DNA from: Aristolochia californica
Taxonomy: Eukaryota; Streptophyta; Magnoliopsida; Piperales; Aristolochiaceae
Reading direction: 5' to 3'
DNA: 64,000 nucleotides
Assembly (NCBI GenBank): GCA_029961685.1
Contig: JARWKL010000005.1
Location: 43,189,357 to 43,253,356 of the forward strand
Shown here piece after piece: positions 47,434-63,029 of the stretch (position 1 is the first letter of the stretch; each line of letters starts with the position of its first letter). The notes beneath the pieces are model-generated. The model was given only the letters and a program-made list of their open reading frames with translations, was not told where the DNA came from and did not search any database. The position numbers and the translations under genes were made by a program.

Positions 47434-50400
47434 TCATGCGTCGTCTGCATCGCTTCCGCCAATCTGAGCCTCATGACTGATCCAGTAATTCGATCCATCC
47501 GGACCAGAAACCTTATACCTGCACCAGAAGAAATTAGCAATACCCTCAACACGGCTCCTAAGAGATTTATCAAACCATTGCTTACAAACATTGCTAAAAT
47601 AAATTCACCAGCAAGTTCAACTTGACAAATTTGAAGGTGCATTTCAAGGTGACTGTATCATGGCTCTAAAAGAATCCACTGAGATTAGTTTATTAGCTTA
47701 ATCTTATCTACCTTTCCAGAATAAACTTTCCTTCCTTATACTTTTGGCTTTTCTCATGTGCAGCCTCCTGAACCACATCACTGCATCAGCAAATGTAGTT
47801 GAAGAACATTCATCATTAAAGCTGAAAGGTAAACCATGTTGCCACTCAATCTTACATATTTCCACCCCACTATGGACCCGCATCGAACACAAAATATATC
47901 ACAGACAGTGTGCATTCCGGTCAACATCATTCGTTCTTCTTTTGGTCCGAGTGAGACATTCACGCTGATTCACATCAGATTCATGAAAAAGAAAAATGTT
48001 ATTCACACCACAATATGGTGACTGCAAGCAAGTAATAATCAGTTGATTCCAGTTGGGGTATCACACATGCCGATGGACAACTAAAATAGATGGGTAAAGC
48101 ATGTTATGGGGTCAGGCTGACAACTTCACATGTTGCTAGAACTCGATAAGATGCTCAATTGGCTGCTTCACCCTAACACTGACTCCCACTTGAACGAGTT
48201 TATATAGCACATATGGCATAGAAGCAAACATAGAGAGAGAAAGCCAAGAAACTTACACCTTGCTGAAGAGATAAGCCTTCCCATGTCTGCAATGGAAAGA
48301 CTGAATGACATAACAGACACAAAATTGCCTAGTCAGTTATTCTCCCTGACAAATTACAATTGTTGAGTTCATAACGAGCTTAGTGTATTCATGAGATATT
48401 AGCCACAACATATGAAATTTGATGTGTACAACCTCCATAAAAGTCACATGATTGCAAGTATAGTGTGTCCCCTATATAAGCACAAAGGATCTCCTCACTA
48501 ATGTGGCCAACTGAAAAATAAATCTCCTTACCTCACAGTACACAGATCAGAGGGAAATAATACAACTCAAGGTACAAGAAATTTCAGAGAATGTCTTTCC
48601 ACTTTTGTGAAACATAAAATGTGCAATTCAAATTGTGGGTAACATGAATAAGAATTTTTGCTCCAAAGTTTTGATTAACAAGCTTTAAGCCAATAGAGAT
48701 GACACAGACAAGGGAACAATTGCCATTAGGGTAAGTATAGATGCACAATGAGGAATTTTTTACACAAAAAGACACTAGTACTTTCATTTTGATTGTGTAC
48801 GCTTATTGCAAACTGACTGAAACAGTATTTCTACAAAAAGGTCAAAGGAGGAATAAGGCAGTTCCGACAAGCATCCTTAAATTGTTTGAGAATTTCTACA
48901 GAGACCCTGCAAACATTTTCAGGTAAAAAAGATAATATGGCAAGCAATGAAATTTCCTTTCAATCAATGTTTCTAATTGCCTATCAAGCAACAAGAAAGC
49001 AGCATCAAAATAATAAGGTTCAAGGACAAACTCTAGAATTAGGATTAAATATGCCCTGGGATCCACTCATTAGCTACACGTTTGAGACCGAGTTTGATTT
49101 TTGTGGCAGACGGAACTATAAAACTTGAATTGCAATTGACATCCTGAATTTTTTTCAAAAGCTCCTAGGAAACACCTTTGGCTTGCTAACCTTTTTACCT
49201 CAAACAAATTGTGCTCACAGAAATATTCTAGATCTAAAGGCCATTAAAGAGAGTAGTGAACAATCAACTGCTAAATTGTAATACCAAATTTGGCTTGTTT
49301 AGGATTTCATTACATCAAAGGGCCTTAGAATGAAAGAATAACACCACTAATTGTCCCATGGACAACACTGCCACTTCCAATGATGGTAACGATGCAGATT
49401 AGGAGTAGCATGACCATGTGATGAACATCTATAAAGAGGTTTAAAATCAATGCAGCACTATCCGTTCATGCTTGAAAACGATAGAAAGAAATCTACGTTT
49501 TTCTCTTCACTTGTACAGAAAACGGCAACACAAGGGAGAAAACACAATTATGTAAAAAGGACTAGAGCGACCAGAGAAGTTACAGTCAATAAATTGACTT
49601 GTGCAGTATACCTTTTAAGAAGATTACAAGAGTTAGCAAACATTTATATTTTCCACAATCAGTAACTATCCCCATGACTGCTACACTTGCATAACTAGAC
49701 TAAGAAATGAGGAGTGTTTGATGTTAGAAAAATTGGAAACCCCCAATGTGATTTGGGGGATTTTCATCTGCCTCGGATTCAGATGACAGAACAAGAATAC
49801 TAACAGCTAAAGTCCACAATGAGTCGAAGTAATTTGGGCTCCATCATCTAAGGTGGGCGAATGCTTTTTACATGTTCCGGAAGTGAACATCGGCCAATAT
49901 GAGAAGAAAGATAACATATGTCAACGGAACGATCGGGCGCCATTTCAAGATCTCAAGTTGAGAAAAGAATAAAAGGCAGCTGGGACTGATAAACTGTTAG
50001 TCATCTTCTTTCAATTTCAATTTTTAACCCACGCTAACCTTCATATCTAGGATGGACAACCAGAGCAAAATTGCGAACAACAATACCCCTTTGAAAATCG
50101 CAAGAAAGGTAAGCAGAAAACTTGGTCATCCAAAAATTGGCAAGAACAGAACAAAAATCATTCAACTGATCCTCCACATCCCAAGTGATCCCTCCAACCA
50201 CCATCAAAATTACTCATAAGATCGATTAACAAAGCGCAAAATGCAGGATCATCCACCCACCATAATATGCCAACAACCCAAAACCAATTGGTCTCCCATC
50301 GAGACAATAAAAACAGTCTACACAGAAATTTTTTGGCGGAAAAAGATGAAGATACCTTGGATACAATGTCCTCGAAAAGGGAGAGATGGGTCTGACAGTG

Positions 50401-50451
50401 CTTGCAACTATATATCTTGCCTTCTAGTTGTACCGCAAATAACCTACCCAT
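47434..50451 (-). CDS. Yippee-like zinc-binding protein
   Basis: Five exons (minus): 50451-50356, 48300-48257, 47964-47856, 47767-47712, 47518-47434. They total 390 bp, 129 aa, phases 0, 2, 0, 2 closing in frame. Zinc-ligand pairs typical of the Yippee/Mis18 fold are C16/C19 (YSCKHC) and C72/C75 (IFCVRC). Other landmarks are [56 protein letters not shown] and [19 protein letters not shown]. Length and ending match plant Yippee proteins such as At3g08990 and At2g40110 as I recall them. Biochemical role is not well established in plants; the fold resembles cereblon-type and Mis18 domains. Intron 1 (48301-50355) is 2.05 kb and shows nothing coding. Confidence 0.95.
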
Positions 50452-51476
50452 TTCCGGTACCCAAAACAAAAGAAAAAATCCTTCCTCCTTCCAAAGCTAC
50501 AAAGCCTGAGATGATGAGAAAATTGCAAGTGGAATAAGCAGACGAAGAAACGTGGAGAACAGATTAGGACTGATGCCACTCCCACTGTCCAGCCCTTTAT
50601 ATACGTTGATAGAAGCCGAGAATTCAGGGAGACGTTTAATACGAGAAGCGCGTGAGAAGCTCCCGCGAGCCTGCGCGCCGCATGCATCATCAGCATAATG
50701 AGCCCACTTTTTCTTCATCTTTTTGAAATTTCCGAGTACTGGCCCTCAAAATTCAAAACGGATAGGTACCGGTATGTACTAGAACACAAAATCGGGTACG
50801 ATACGTTGACACGTATCGCATGTCTTAGGCGCTCATTGGGTGAAATAAAAACACAAAAATATTAAAATTTCTCTTCCCAATAAGAAAATAGAAACCTATT
50901 TTTTTTCTTTTCTCTTTTTCTTTCTCTTTCTCTTTCTCTTTCTCTTTCTCTTGCTCTTTCTCTCTCACTCTCACTCTTTCTCCTGTTCCAAACACAGCCT
51001 AAACGATTGCTGGCCAGTTCTCATACCTGAATTGCTTGACTAGAAAAAAAATAAAAAAGCTGGTCAGTGGAACATAAGGGTATTTCCTACTTTCGACTTG
51101 AAATATCCAAGATTGCCAGTCCAGGAGATCAGTTAAAAACCACAAATGTCTACAGACTCTTACTTTGAATGAGATATTGCCCTTTAAATTTCTTCAGTTG
51201 GCAAGGCAACAACAACACAATGGGTGGAAAAAGATTCCCAGACCAGAAGTGTAGGAAATAATGTCATAGAGCTTAAACAGCTCAATGCCATGCAAAGAAA
51301 CAATTGGACTTTAAGCAACTTTTTCTCTGGTGGATAAATAACTTCGGATTCGCAATCACCAATGGAACCAAGCAGTTCTTAATTATCCAAATGGGAATTG
51401 AAGGGCTTCGAGCTTCACAACAAAAAGGAAACCCCGTCAAGAGGAGGATTTCTCATGGAGACAAAATGGCAATTTG
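50452..51476. other. Yippee promoter region, CT-rich microsatellite and spacer
   Basis: The Yippee leader lies to the right of 50451. A hexanucleotide run follows at 50900-50985, then a spacer holding the 3' UTR of the IMP2 gene. Confidence 0.4.
50900..50985. repeat. (TTTCTC)n microsatellite
   Basis: A pyrimidine tract made mostly of TTTCTC/CTTTCT hexamers with a few interruptions, turning into CTCTCACTC at its right end. Confidence 0.95.
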
Positions 51477-52862
51477 TCAAAATGAAGGAGCTATTCTATT
51501 CACTGGAATTCTTCTCTCTACTCTGCCAATTCTTTGGGGAGGCCATATGACATGGGTTGCCTTCCCATTAACCAAACCCAGAGGAACCTGCAACAGAAGA
51601 TAGTAGAACTCGATTAACACCTGAGTCAAATTAGAGGTCAGACGTATACTCTCTACAAGCATAACCCACACCCACACACAAATAATTTCATCATTTTTCC
51701 TTTGAATGTGTCGTCTCTTCCTACATTTGTGAAAAAAATAATATTTTTTTTCTTTTAAACGTGAGAGGGATAATACCATCTCAAACAGATGAAAGGTTTA
51801 AACATACAAACAAAACAAGTATCTACTGCACAAAATTTTGGACTTTCAGTGACCATGCCAAATTTTGGGCACTATCTTCATTTTTTCATGTTGAAAAATA
51901 TAACTCGACAGACTTAATTTTCATCTAGAGACTGTCAAACGGTGGATTTTTATGCATAAAACAATGCCTATTGTTCTATTGATTATCCAACAATAATATG
52001 ATGATTGACCAGAGAGAACCTCTGAGTGATTTAGGTAGTGAAAGCAATCAGAAAAGCTCACTAGCTGGTTTATCCAGATCCATCTAAGCAGGCCAACTAT
52101 GTCTTACAACTAGTTTAAATCAGAAAGTACACACTGCTTTATGCATAAACAACTCTACTTAGTAATGACTGCATATGCTCCTGTATGACATGTCAGGCTT
52201 GATAATTCCAAGTTCATACAACAAGCCCTTCTGTCTAATTTTATGCTAATAGAAAACAAATAACTTACTGGGCCAAAAGATCTTGAGTCCAGACTGCAAG
52301 CTGAATTATCACCCTCAACCCAGCAATGCCCTTCAGGGATCTTTACTATCTCATAAGATTCAGGAATCTGAATCCAATCACCTGGTAAGGCTATTAGTCT
52401 CTTTATGTGAACCTCCCTGTGGTTACTAGGTGACCTGAAAGCCATTTGAAATGGGAAGGAAGCTGGTAAAATCAGTTCAAAACACAAACATGACTAAGAT
52501 CTTTTAGTTTTCCAGACTACTAAAAACTTCAAAAATTACAATGAAAGATATACCGGAAAGTGATCACATCTCCATGAGAAAATTTGTATGTTGAAAGGCA
52601 AAACTTTTCAACCAACACAAAATCACCTATATTGAAGCCACCAGCCTGTTAGCCATTAGACAACTAGTCAAGATCAACCCTAAGTTCAGGCATCAAAACA
52701 AAAATAAGGACAGCCACCTGTAGATCCTGTATTGAATGTTGGACTCATGGAGAAACCACGAACAGGAACAAAACTGGCATACCGGTCTGATATGGTGACT
52801 GCAACTAGTGAACTGAAAATTGTCTTCTTGGTCAATGACCAAAGAAAATTCAAGCTTCCCAT
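51477..52862 (-). CDS. IMP2: Mitochondrial inner membrane protease subunit 2 (signal peptidase S26 family)
   Basis: Four coding exons (minus): 52862-52718, 52626-52554, 52434-52269, 51587-51477. They give 495 bp, 164 aa with closed phases. An N-terminal hydrophobic segment (about residues 14-25) precedes the catalytic box GFSMSPTF, where S38 before Met is the expected nucleophile. The general-base Lys is K84 in HIKRLIALPGDW, followed by the conserved EGHCWVEGDNSACSLDSRSFGP box. The C terminus PLGLVNGKATHVIWPPQRIG matches the family. The enzyme cleaves intermembrane-space sorting peptides as part of the IMP complex. The length agrees with plant IMP2 (At3g08980 as recalled, about 154 aa). A 5' leader intron reaching to about 56418 is possible (acceptor TTCTTGCAG|GAAATTTG at 52873; candidate donor AGAG|GTATGC at 56418), but uncertain. 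Confidence 0.9.
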
Positions 52863-55800
52863 CTTCAAATTTCCTGCAAGAATAGCATGTGTCAACAGAT
52901 ATCATTGTCACCTCTGCAAAACATCAAAAAGCCAAATTTTAAAAGAAAGAGAAAAAACAGTTTATATTCTAGATATATGTAATTATATCTTCTCTGCTTG
53001 AAGAGAAAGAGAAAAAAATAAAAGAGGCTTTTTTATAAGTGGATAAACATGTACAAAAGTGTAAAGCAGGTAGATTTGCTCCTGGACCAAAAGCATAAGG
53101 TGCCAATTAGAGTCCAATCAGTTGGAAACAATGGGACACAAAGAAAATGGTACCATTTAAAGCACAGGCAAATTATAGCTCACTACTCTGTTATATTGCT
53201 TTACTTGTTTTGTAAAGAACATGAAATGGTAGCCACTCAATCATCTGTCACATATTGTCTACTAAAGGTAGTAAACAGGAGATTAGGTGCTCTACTACTT
53301 CTGAAATTCCGCTGTTCAACCCAATGAGATAGACAAGACTGGGAAATTTCATTGCGGATTGCACCATAACATCAAAAGTTTCGTTCTGCTGATTTCATGC
53401 TCAGTCTATCCTTCCAAAAACACTAATCTTTTGCTTTTCAGCTTTCAATTCAGACGATATTGGGCAATGGTGATAAACTGAATGACAAGGCAAAGCATTC
53501 CTCCATGGAGATTCATGCATGTATTTGATGAAATCAAAGATGCTAGCACTACTTTGCATGTAATCTGGCAGCACATCCCTCCTGCCGTCAATAATGTCAC
53601 AGATAACTTAGCCAAGCAAGGCCTTTCTCAGCCTACCCTAGAGGCAGGAGAGTCTCCCCCCCTCCAAATTCCTAGTTAGTAGTTATGGCTTGTCCTTGGT
53701 ACAGTTACCTATTGTATTATTTATCATTTAATGAAATTCACCATAAGTTCAAAAAGAAAAACACCATATGATAATAGGGTTTGTACGTTTCCCTAATTGT
53801 AGAGGATAATTTACTTCAGAACCATGGGTAATTCATGTTTACCTTGAGAAGTTAAATGTCATTTGCCACTCAAATTTGATTCTATAGCTAACAGGAACCC
53901 TTTCCCTTGCACTGTATATGAAACTAAGTTATTAATTGGCCAAATAAATACACAATTCCAATAATGGGACACTAGACTCATAATTTTTATTTTTATTTTT
54001 GGAATGTTCAAGCCATACCCTGGTGAAACTTGAACCCCAATACCACACCAGAAATCCTTCCCCACCCCAAAAAAAAGAAAAAACACAAGATGCTGTCATT
54101 GAGCCAGGGCACAACACACATAAGCTTTTAATATTTGTTTTCCAACATAAACAAGGAAGAATCTCTTGATGAGTAGAGCAAAAAACAACATTTTACGTAA
54201 CAGCATCCTCGCATCTAGTACAAAACATCATGTAGATCATCAAGTTATCATTTTGAGCATTATATCAAAACCCCTCTTTTCTTGTGCACATAAAACCTAG
54301 AGAATGCCAACCTCAACTCCATTAGAATTCACATGTCAGGCTTCAAGATTCTTACTTTAAAATTAATTTGGTGGTACATAACAGACACAAACACCAATAC
54401 AAAGACAGACCTAGAGACAAACACAGATAAAAAAAAAAAAAGTTAACACCCAACCAGTGAGACTTGCCCCAAAAAGAATAATTTAAGCCAGCCTCACTAA
54501 GTGCAAACCTTCTAGCCAACATCTCTAATTTTACTAAATAGTCAATCTTTTTTGCTTTTAGCAAGCTTTTGTCTCTTAACAGAAAGTACCTTGCTGTTAT
54601 GATCTGCAAACAGTTTGCAGGAACCAGTTACTTTCACCAAGACAATACAGCATAGGAAATGAAAAATAACCCAATCAAGCCAAAATAGAATAATCTACAG
54701 CATGAAGCAGTATATTTCCAAGCATGTCACAACAAACATAGATGCATAAGCCATTTTAGATTCCATGCTGCCCACTTTCAGGGACATAACCAGCATACAT
54801 TCCCAATTTATTAAGACATTGGCCAATGGCGCAGTTAGGTAAATTATCAATCATAGACCTCAAATAGAGCTTTAGAAACTAAAATGATAAAAAAGTATTG
54901 TTTAACTACACTCCCACTAGCATGAACACACTGAAAGCCTTGTATACTCTCTGGAAGAGGGAAATCCCTTATATCGTCTCTAATAAAAAACACAAAGAAC
55001 TTAACAGAGGTTGATCAGGTGGAGAAGAGTTATTTTGTGCCTAATCAGCTCTAACACAGCCGATTAGTGGAGCTCAATAAAATAACAGAGAAGAAACATG
55101 AGCATTTTGAAGTAGAATTAAGGCCACCACATGATAACTAAAAATTCAAAAGATGACACAGAATGGTCAATTTTGGAAGGGAATGGCTGTCCAGAATCAC
55201 ACCAGATATACATTTCCAAGTCAATGCCATGGTAAAGATGCATAAAACAATTCTTCTTAGACCATAATAATCAATTTGACATTAAAACTGGACTTTATTT
55301 CAAGGACACTAAACTTATATTAGTTTTTGAATTGCGTAGTATTCCTTGTATGGCAAGAGCAAGGAAATGAAACTGGAGAATGTTTCAACAATTTGTTTTG
55401 AACAATCTAAAGCAAGCCAATTTAAAAATTTTGTCCATGAAAATGTGAGATGACTTACTATACTTGAAACATTCTAGATAAAAATGAGATGAGAAGCCCA
55501 GGAAGCAGTTGAAGAAGCTTAGAAAAGCCCATACCCACCACATGCATGTGCACCATTACTTTTAGGCTCACAGTCCAGGGGAGTTTCAAAGGCACTTAAC
55601 ATTAAGATGATTGTGTTAGAACCGAATTCAGATTAGAAAGCATGAATAAATTTTTGACAGAGGCAACCATGTTAAAGACAGACGTATGCTATCAAGTGCG
55701 GGCCACTGTTAGATTTTTAATTACAAATGATACAAAAGAAAATCAATTTATTTCCTTTAAAAAAGAAGGGCTATTTTAATGACAATTTATCAATATCATA

Positions 55801-56400
55801 TTATGGAGGCTTAGAATTCTTTTGATGTAGATATGGAGGCATAACACGATTTTAAGGGAAGCCCTCCCTCTCAAATCCTATCACCTGCATAAGCTTTCTA
55901 ACGCTCAAAATTTGAGAGGCAGTTTAAAAGTTAAAGAAGCATTCTTACAATTCAATTTAGAGCCCAGAATAGTCAAAGTCCATAAGAAAATAAAATAAAC
56001 CTAGAAGAGAGACAAGCCACTCTAACCCCTTCGCTTAATTTTTTTTTTCTACTACGGCTCCATATGCAAGCAAACTGCTTCTAAACTCTAGCTATCCGAT
56101 TTGATTTTGATGGTTGAGTAGTGCTTGCGGTTTTAAACATGTACCTTCACCTTGATTAAACGTGGTTTAAAGCTTATCATGGAATTGCGATTCCAGTTCA
56201 TTTGGCTGTTCTAGACTGAAACATATTAAGAAACCATAACTGTTTAGAAAGACGTCCAGTGGACGACAGCAAGTCGGAGTTTACATTGATAAACACAGAA
56301 ATGTCGGAACTCACGAATGTGATATTACATTGAAAAATAGAATATTCTCAGAAAAAAATAGAGAGAAGGAAAGAGGCGTAAGAAGCCTGGAAAAATAAAC
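52863..56400. other. 3.5-kb gene-poor stretch, possibly a leader intron of IMP2
   Basis: Apart from the LINE scrap at 53482-53770, no coding exon, RNA gene or repeat array is recognised. Its borders carry splice-like sites on the minus strand, so it could be a single 5' UTR intron. Confidence 0.35.
53482..53770 (+). mobile_element. LINE-type retrotransposon 3' scrap (RNase H tail)
   Basis: A 65-codon open frame ends with IPPAVNNVTDNLAKQGL, which resembles the C-terminal RNase H signature (A..LAK.G) of plant non-LTR elements, then a stop, a ~90-bp tail and an A-rich end (about 53748-53763). Only the extreme 3' end is left, as expected of a 5'-truncated LINE copy. Confidence 0.5.
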
Positions 56401-56791
56401 AAGAAATCAAATGCATACCTCTGTGTGCTCTGCTTTTTTGAGTGAGACTTTATGGCAAAAGACCTACATTCTCCGGAAATCTTACTTGGTGGGACGGGCT
56501 TCTCTGCCCTCGTAGCCTTTTCTCTTCTTTACAAGTTATTACGGGGTTAGAAATAGGGATCGTTCAAACGGCTGTGATGAACGGCGGGATCCGGGAGTCA
56601 AAAACAGCAGGAGGGAGGCTGAACCGCCGGAGAAATTTAGGGCTGAATTGAAAGCTGAACGGGTGAAGGCTGAGCAGGAGGTTGGAGAAATCCAGGGATT
56701 TTCGTAATTAAAAAATAAATCTAACTGGCTCGCGAGCCGAGTATGGGTTCTTTTAGGGATAGCGAGCCTGGCTCGAGGGTTGAGCCCGAGA

Positions 56792-56875
56792 AAACCCGAG
56801 ACGAGATTGGACCCGACGAGAGAAGCCCGATAAAACCCGAGACGAGATTGGACCCGACGAGAGAAGCCCGAGCCA
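56792..56875 (+). repeat. 41-bp tandem duplication
   Basis: The segment AAACCCGAGACGAGATTGG with following bases to AGAAGCCCGA occurs twice, 41 bp apart, in a GC-rich stretch upstream of the second TIR-element copy. Confidence 0.9.
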
Positions 56876-56908
56876 CTCCAATAAAACCTGAATCGGAGTG
56901 GTTAAAGG

Positions 56909-57065
56909 GGGTTAGTCAACTTGACTCATGAGATAAACTTTAGCCGTATTATTTAGTTTAACTACCGTTAGTGGAGAGCCGGACTTCAAGTCTTGTACAT
57001 GACTAATATGACTTCGAAAATTATGTCAAGGCGTAAGCGACGGAATATGGTTTCTACTCATATTT
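56909..57065. mobile_element. TIR DNA element, copy 2 (one end only)
   Basis: GGGTTAGTCAAC at 56909-56920 is the same terminus as at 389-400. The next ~140 bp match the reverse complement of 1670-1808 (for example CGTTAGTGGAG, GCCGGA.TTCAAGTC, GTACATGACTAA.ATGACT). No matching opposite end was found up to 60 kb, so this copy appears truncated or rearranged. Confidence 0.6.
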
Positions 57066-58316
57066 ACCATTCATCCACATGAAATGATCGCCAGGGTTCA
57101 AACAGGACCCGGTCTTGTCCACACGACCAAGATTACCCGAGTAAAAGGGTTCAGGAAATAGAGAATCGGAATGACCCGGTTGAGTTTACTGGTTCAATCA
57201 ATGAATCAGCTGACACGACCCAATCACTATGCCGGAAAAAGTTTCAAATGATAAGGGGAAGAGCCGTTCACATGAAAAATATAGCATGAATAAAAAAATT
57301 ATAATCACTAATAATAAATTAATGTGGCTGAAAATTCATGAATATTCAATAAACTTGGTTTTGATTTTTTTTATAATTAGGGAAATTACACAAATTTTTA
57401 AGAAATATGTTTTCTTTAGGTCTTGTTAGTGCCCCTAATTGAAATTTTATATCTAGGAAAAATTATAAATATTTTTCCTAAGATACACATTTCCAATAAA
57501 CCCTTCGATAAAATCTTATTAGTGTTTTACTAGGAAATTACATGGAAAGACCCATTAATATATTTTCTAGGAAAATAAATAAAAAATAATGAATCTCGTA
57601 GATTAATATACTTATCCCATAAAATTTATGTAAAATAAAAAATAAATACAAAATCACCATGAAAAATCACCTTAAAAGTATTATATATCAATTATCAAAT
57701 ATTTACTAAAAAAATCACACGATTTTTCGGCCCATCTTGATTGAGAAATCTTACTGAAAAATTTATGAATTTTCTGGTGAGAACTTCTAGTTAAAATAAT
57801 ATTTCCAAGAAACATGAAACACTAATAGTCACTAAAAATGTCTTTCGTACAGTTCATGAAAAGGCACTAGAGGGTCTAAATGAAATTAGATAAATAAAAT
57901 AAAAATAAAGAAAAATAATAATTTAGGACTATCAAGATTGGTTTAAAGAAAGTTATGTATTTAAAATAAAAAATCTATCAGACATTATCATCATCATCAT
58001 CATCGTCGTCATCTTTATGCTTGATCTTTTTGTTTTTGTTTTTTTGTTCTCTTTTCTGAACTCTTTCTCCCTCTGTAGAGTTTTGTTCCACTGATCCCCC
58101 ACAGCTACCTTCAGCCGATCAAACACACAGTAACAAAACGTAATAGCTCTAGTAACAAAGGATAGCACAGAGATGTTATAAACTTCCATGGCCGTGACAT
58201 ATACCATGTCATTTAGCCACAGCAGTGTCAAATATTCTTAGATTTACAAGATGCAAATATAGCAGTAATTTAATCTCATTCACACCGGGAAGGGACGGGA
58301 GCAGGAACAAAACGGC
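57066..58316. other. AT-rich spacer and LHCB4 3' UTR
   Basis: No gene is seen. A short (ATC)n run lies at 57985-58010. The part next to 58317 is the 3' UTR of the minus-strand LHCB4 gene. Confidence 0.4.
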
Positions 58317-60555
<2,239 letters not shown>

Positions 60556-62128
60556 GTTTGACCCTTTCTTTAGGAGTTTTTACGTTTCCCTTAGATATAG
60601 GTAGTAATGGACAGTTGTAATTGCCTATCAATTACAACCTCTTATATTTTGATGGAAAAAGAGGAATTTGAGGATTACAGATCTAGTCTAACAAATCACA
60701 TGTGATTTTCCATCAAATAGCCTCAGGATAGATGAGTCGATCTCCGTTCTTCCAAAAATTAATCGCCATGATTGGAGGTCATTTACGTTAACATTTGGTA
60801 TCAGAGCCAACAAAAGTATGACCCTTTCTTTTAGGAATTTTTAAGTTTCCCTTATATATAAGCATTAATAGATAGTTGTAATTACCATCAGTTACAACCT
60901 CTCATCTTTTGATAGAAAAAAAAAAAAGTTTAAGGGTTACGGATCTAGTCTAGCATAGCGCATTTGACTTTCCATCGAAGAGTTTCTGAATAGACAAATT
61001 GATTTCTATCCTTCTAGAATTTAATCGTCGTGATTGGAGGTCATTTATGTTAACATTTGGTATCAAAGCCAGTTGAGGTTTGACCCTTTTTCTAGGAGTT
61101 TTTTACGTTTTCCTTAGATATAGGTAGTAGTAACTAATTATAACTGGCCATTAGTTACATCCTCTCATTAAAAAAAAAAAATTTAATGGTCACAAATCTG
61201 ATCTAACAGAGAGCCTGTGATTTTCCATCGAGGAACCTGTGAATGGACGTGTCAATCTCCATTATTCCAGAATTTGATCGTCATAATTGGAGGTTATTTA
61301 TGGTAATATTTGATATCATAGCATGTAGATGTTTGATCACTTTCTTTTAGGAGTTTTTATATTTCCCTTAGATGTAGGCAGTAATGGACGGTTGTAACTG
61401 ATAGGCAGATCTTTGGTGGAAAAATAGGAGATTTAGGGTTACAGATCTGATCTAGCAGAGTGCCTATGACTTTCCATTAAGGAGCCTCTGAATAGACAAG
61501 TATATCTCCGTTCTTCCATAATTTGATCACCATGACTGGAGGTCATTTATGCTAACAATTGTTATCAAACCAGTAGAAGTTTGACTTTTTTTTATGAGTT
61601 TTTACATTTCCCTAAGATGAAGGTAGTATCGAACAATTGTAACGACCCACCAATTACCTTTCATTTTTTTTATGAGAAAAGAGGAGTTTAATAGCTACAA
61701 ATCTGGTCTAGTAGAGTGCCTGTGATTTTCAATCGAGGAGCCTCTGAATAAACGAGTTGATCTTTGTTCTTCCAGAATTTGATAGCCATGACCGAAGGTC
61801 ATTTATGCTAACATTTGGTATCAGAGCCAGCAGAGGTTTGACCTTTTCATTTAGGAGTTTTTTCGTTTCTCTTAAACGTAGGCAGTAGTGGACAATTGTA
61901 ACTGTCTATTAGTTACAACCTCTCCTCTTTTTATGAGAAAATAAGTGTTTAACAGTTACATATCTGGTCTAGCAGAGTGTTAGCCTCTAAATAGACGAGT
62001 CGATTTTCGTTTTTCTGAATTTGATCGCCATGACAGGAAGTAAGTGACTATTTTTGTTTCTATTTATAGATTATGAATTTGATGATATATTAGAAATTCA
62101 GTTATGCTAACATTTGGTATCAAAACAG
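60556..62128 (+). repeat. Array of six ~255-bp tandem repeats with primer-binding-site motif (LTR-derived)
   Basis: Units begin GTTTGACC or a near variant at 60556, 60816, 61078, 61331, 61579 and 61836 (periods 260, 262, 253, 248, 257). Each contains AGGAGTTTTTACGTTTCCC, a GTTGTAA...TTACAACC inverted pair, ACAGATCTGGTCTAGCAGAG, GATTTTCCATCGA.GAGCCT and TTTGATCGCCATGA. Each ends ...AACA-TT-TGGTATCAGAGCC. The last motif equals the initiator-tRNA-Met primer-binding site that follows a 5' LTR. The units therefore look like LTR+PBS modules multiplied in tandem. The array ends at a final primer-site motif near 62110-62125. Confidence 0.85.
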
Positions 62129-63029
62129 ATATCACGAATCACGCTTCATTTTCATTAATTTATTTATTTTCAACGAACTCTTGCTCGCTCAAGTTATCTA
62201 TGCAATACTCTTCTGGGTACTACGTGAAACTAGTTTGCCGCACCAGCCGACCTCCACAGCGCAAGGCAACCCTTGATAGTGAAACACTGAGGGAGGCGCC
62301 CAGTGCGCCGATGGTTTGACATAAGATACATTGACGGTGCGCCCCTTTGTGTGGAGGCGTCAATTTTTTAAACAAACACCCAGAGACGTCTTTGTGCATG
62401 GCCGTGACCATAGAAATAAACGTCTGACGTTGGAGTGTGTCGGCGTTGAACGCACCCATCATGCAGTGGTGCGTTGCACTCAATGGTGTAGATGCAGGAC
62501 ATTTGAGACCGGCACTCGGTGCGCCGGCATCAAACACATGATGGACGACTCTTTTCATCTATCGAGTTCATAGCTCTGCGACAATTCTTGCATCGGTGTC
62601 ATGCGTCAGAGGAAGAAGGTGCAATGGTGTCATCGTCATTAAGGATGTCATCAAGGGTCACATGGCTAAGCTACCTTTTCTGTGTTGAAGCCAACCGACG
62701 CTAGGTGGAAATGGCCGACACAGGATGCGCTAGTGTCATGCGTCGGAGGTAGTCGTCACATCGGCGTCGAGTTGGTGACGTTGACCAGTGAGGGCACTCC
62801 ATCTTTGTGTGGGTGGAAGTTAAAGACGACCTCTAGGGCCCAAAAAATTTAAAATAAAAAAATCGAAATCATATGGCAATAATCGACATAAATATGCCAA
62901 GTTGGTTCGGACAGGTTGAATCGACCCGACTAGCCTTTTCCAACTCGCCAACGAAGTCATCTGAGCACAGGTCCGACTAACTCGATTTACTTAAAAAACA
63001 AACATCCCGTTATTGGTATATAAAATTCC
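62129..63029. other. GC-rich degenerate region, origin unclear
   Basis: 62220-62830 is GC-richer than its surroundings and repeats motifs such as GTGCGCCGG and GGCGT. No intact frame or domain is recognised. It is probably old transposon sequence between the tandem array and the copia remnant. Confidence 0.3.

Noticed and set aside
57953..58231. Minus-strand frame ending in a Met or Asp run
   Set aside because: The run comes from an (ATC)n simple repeat in the spacer next to the LHCB4 3' UTR; no family resemblance.
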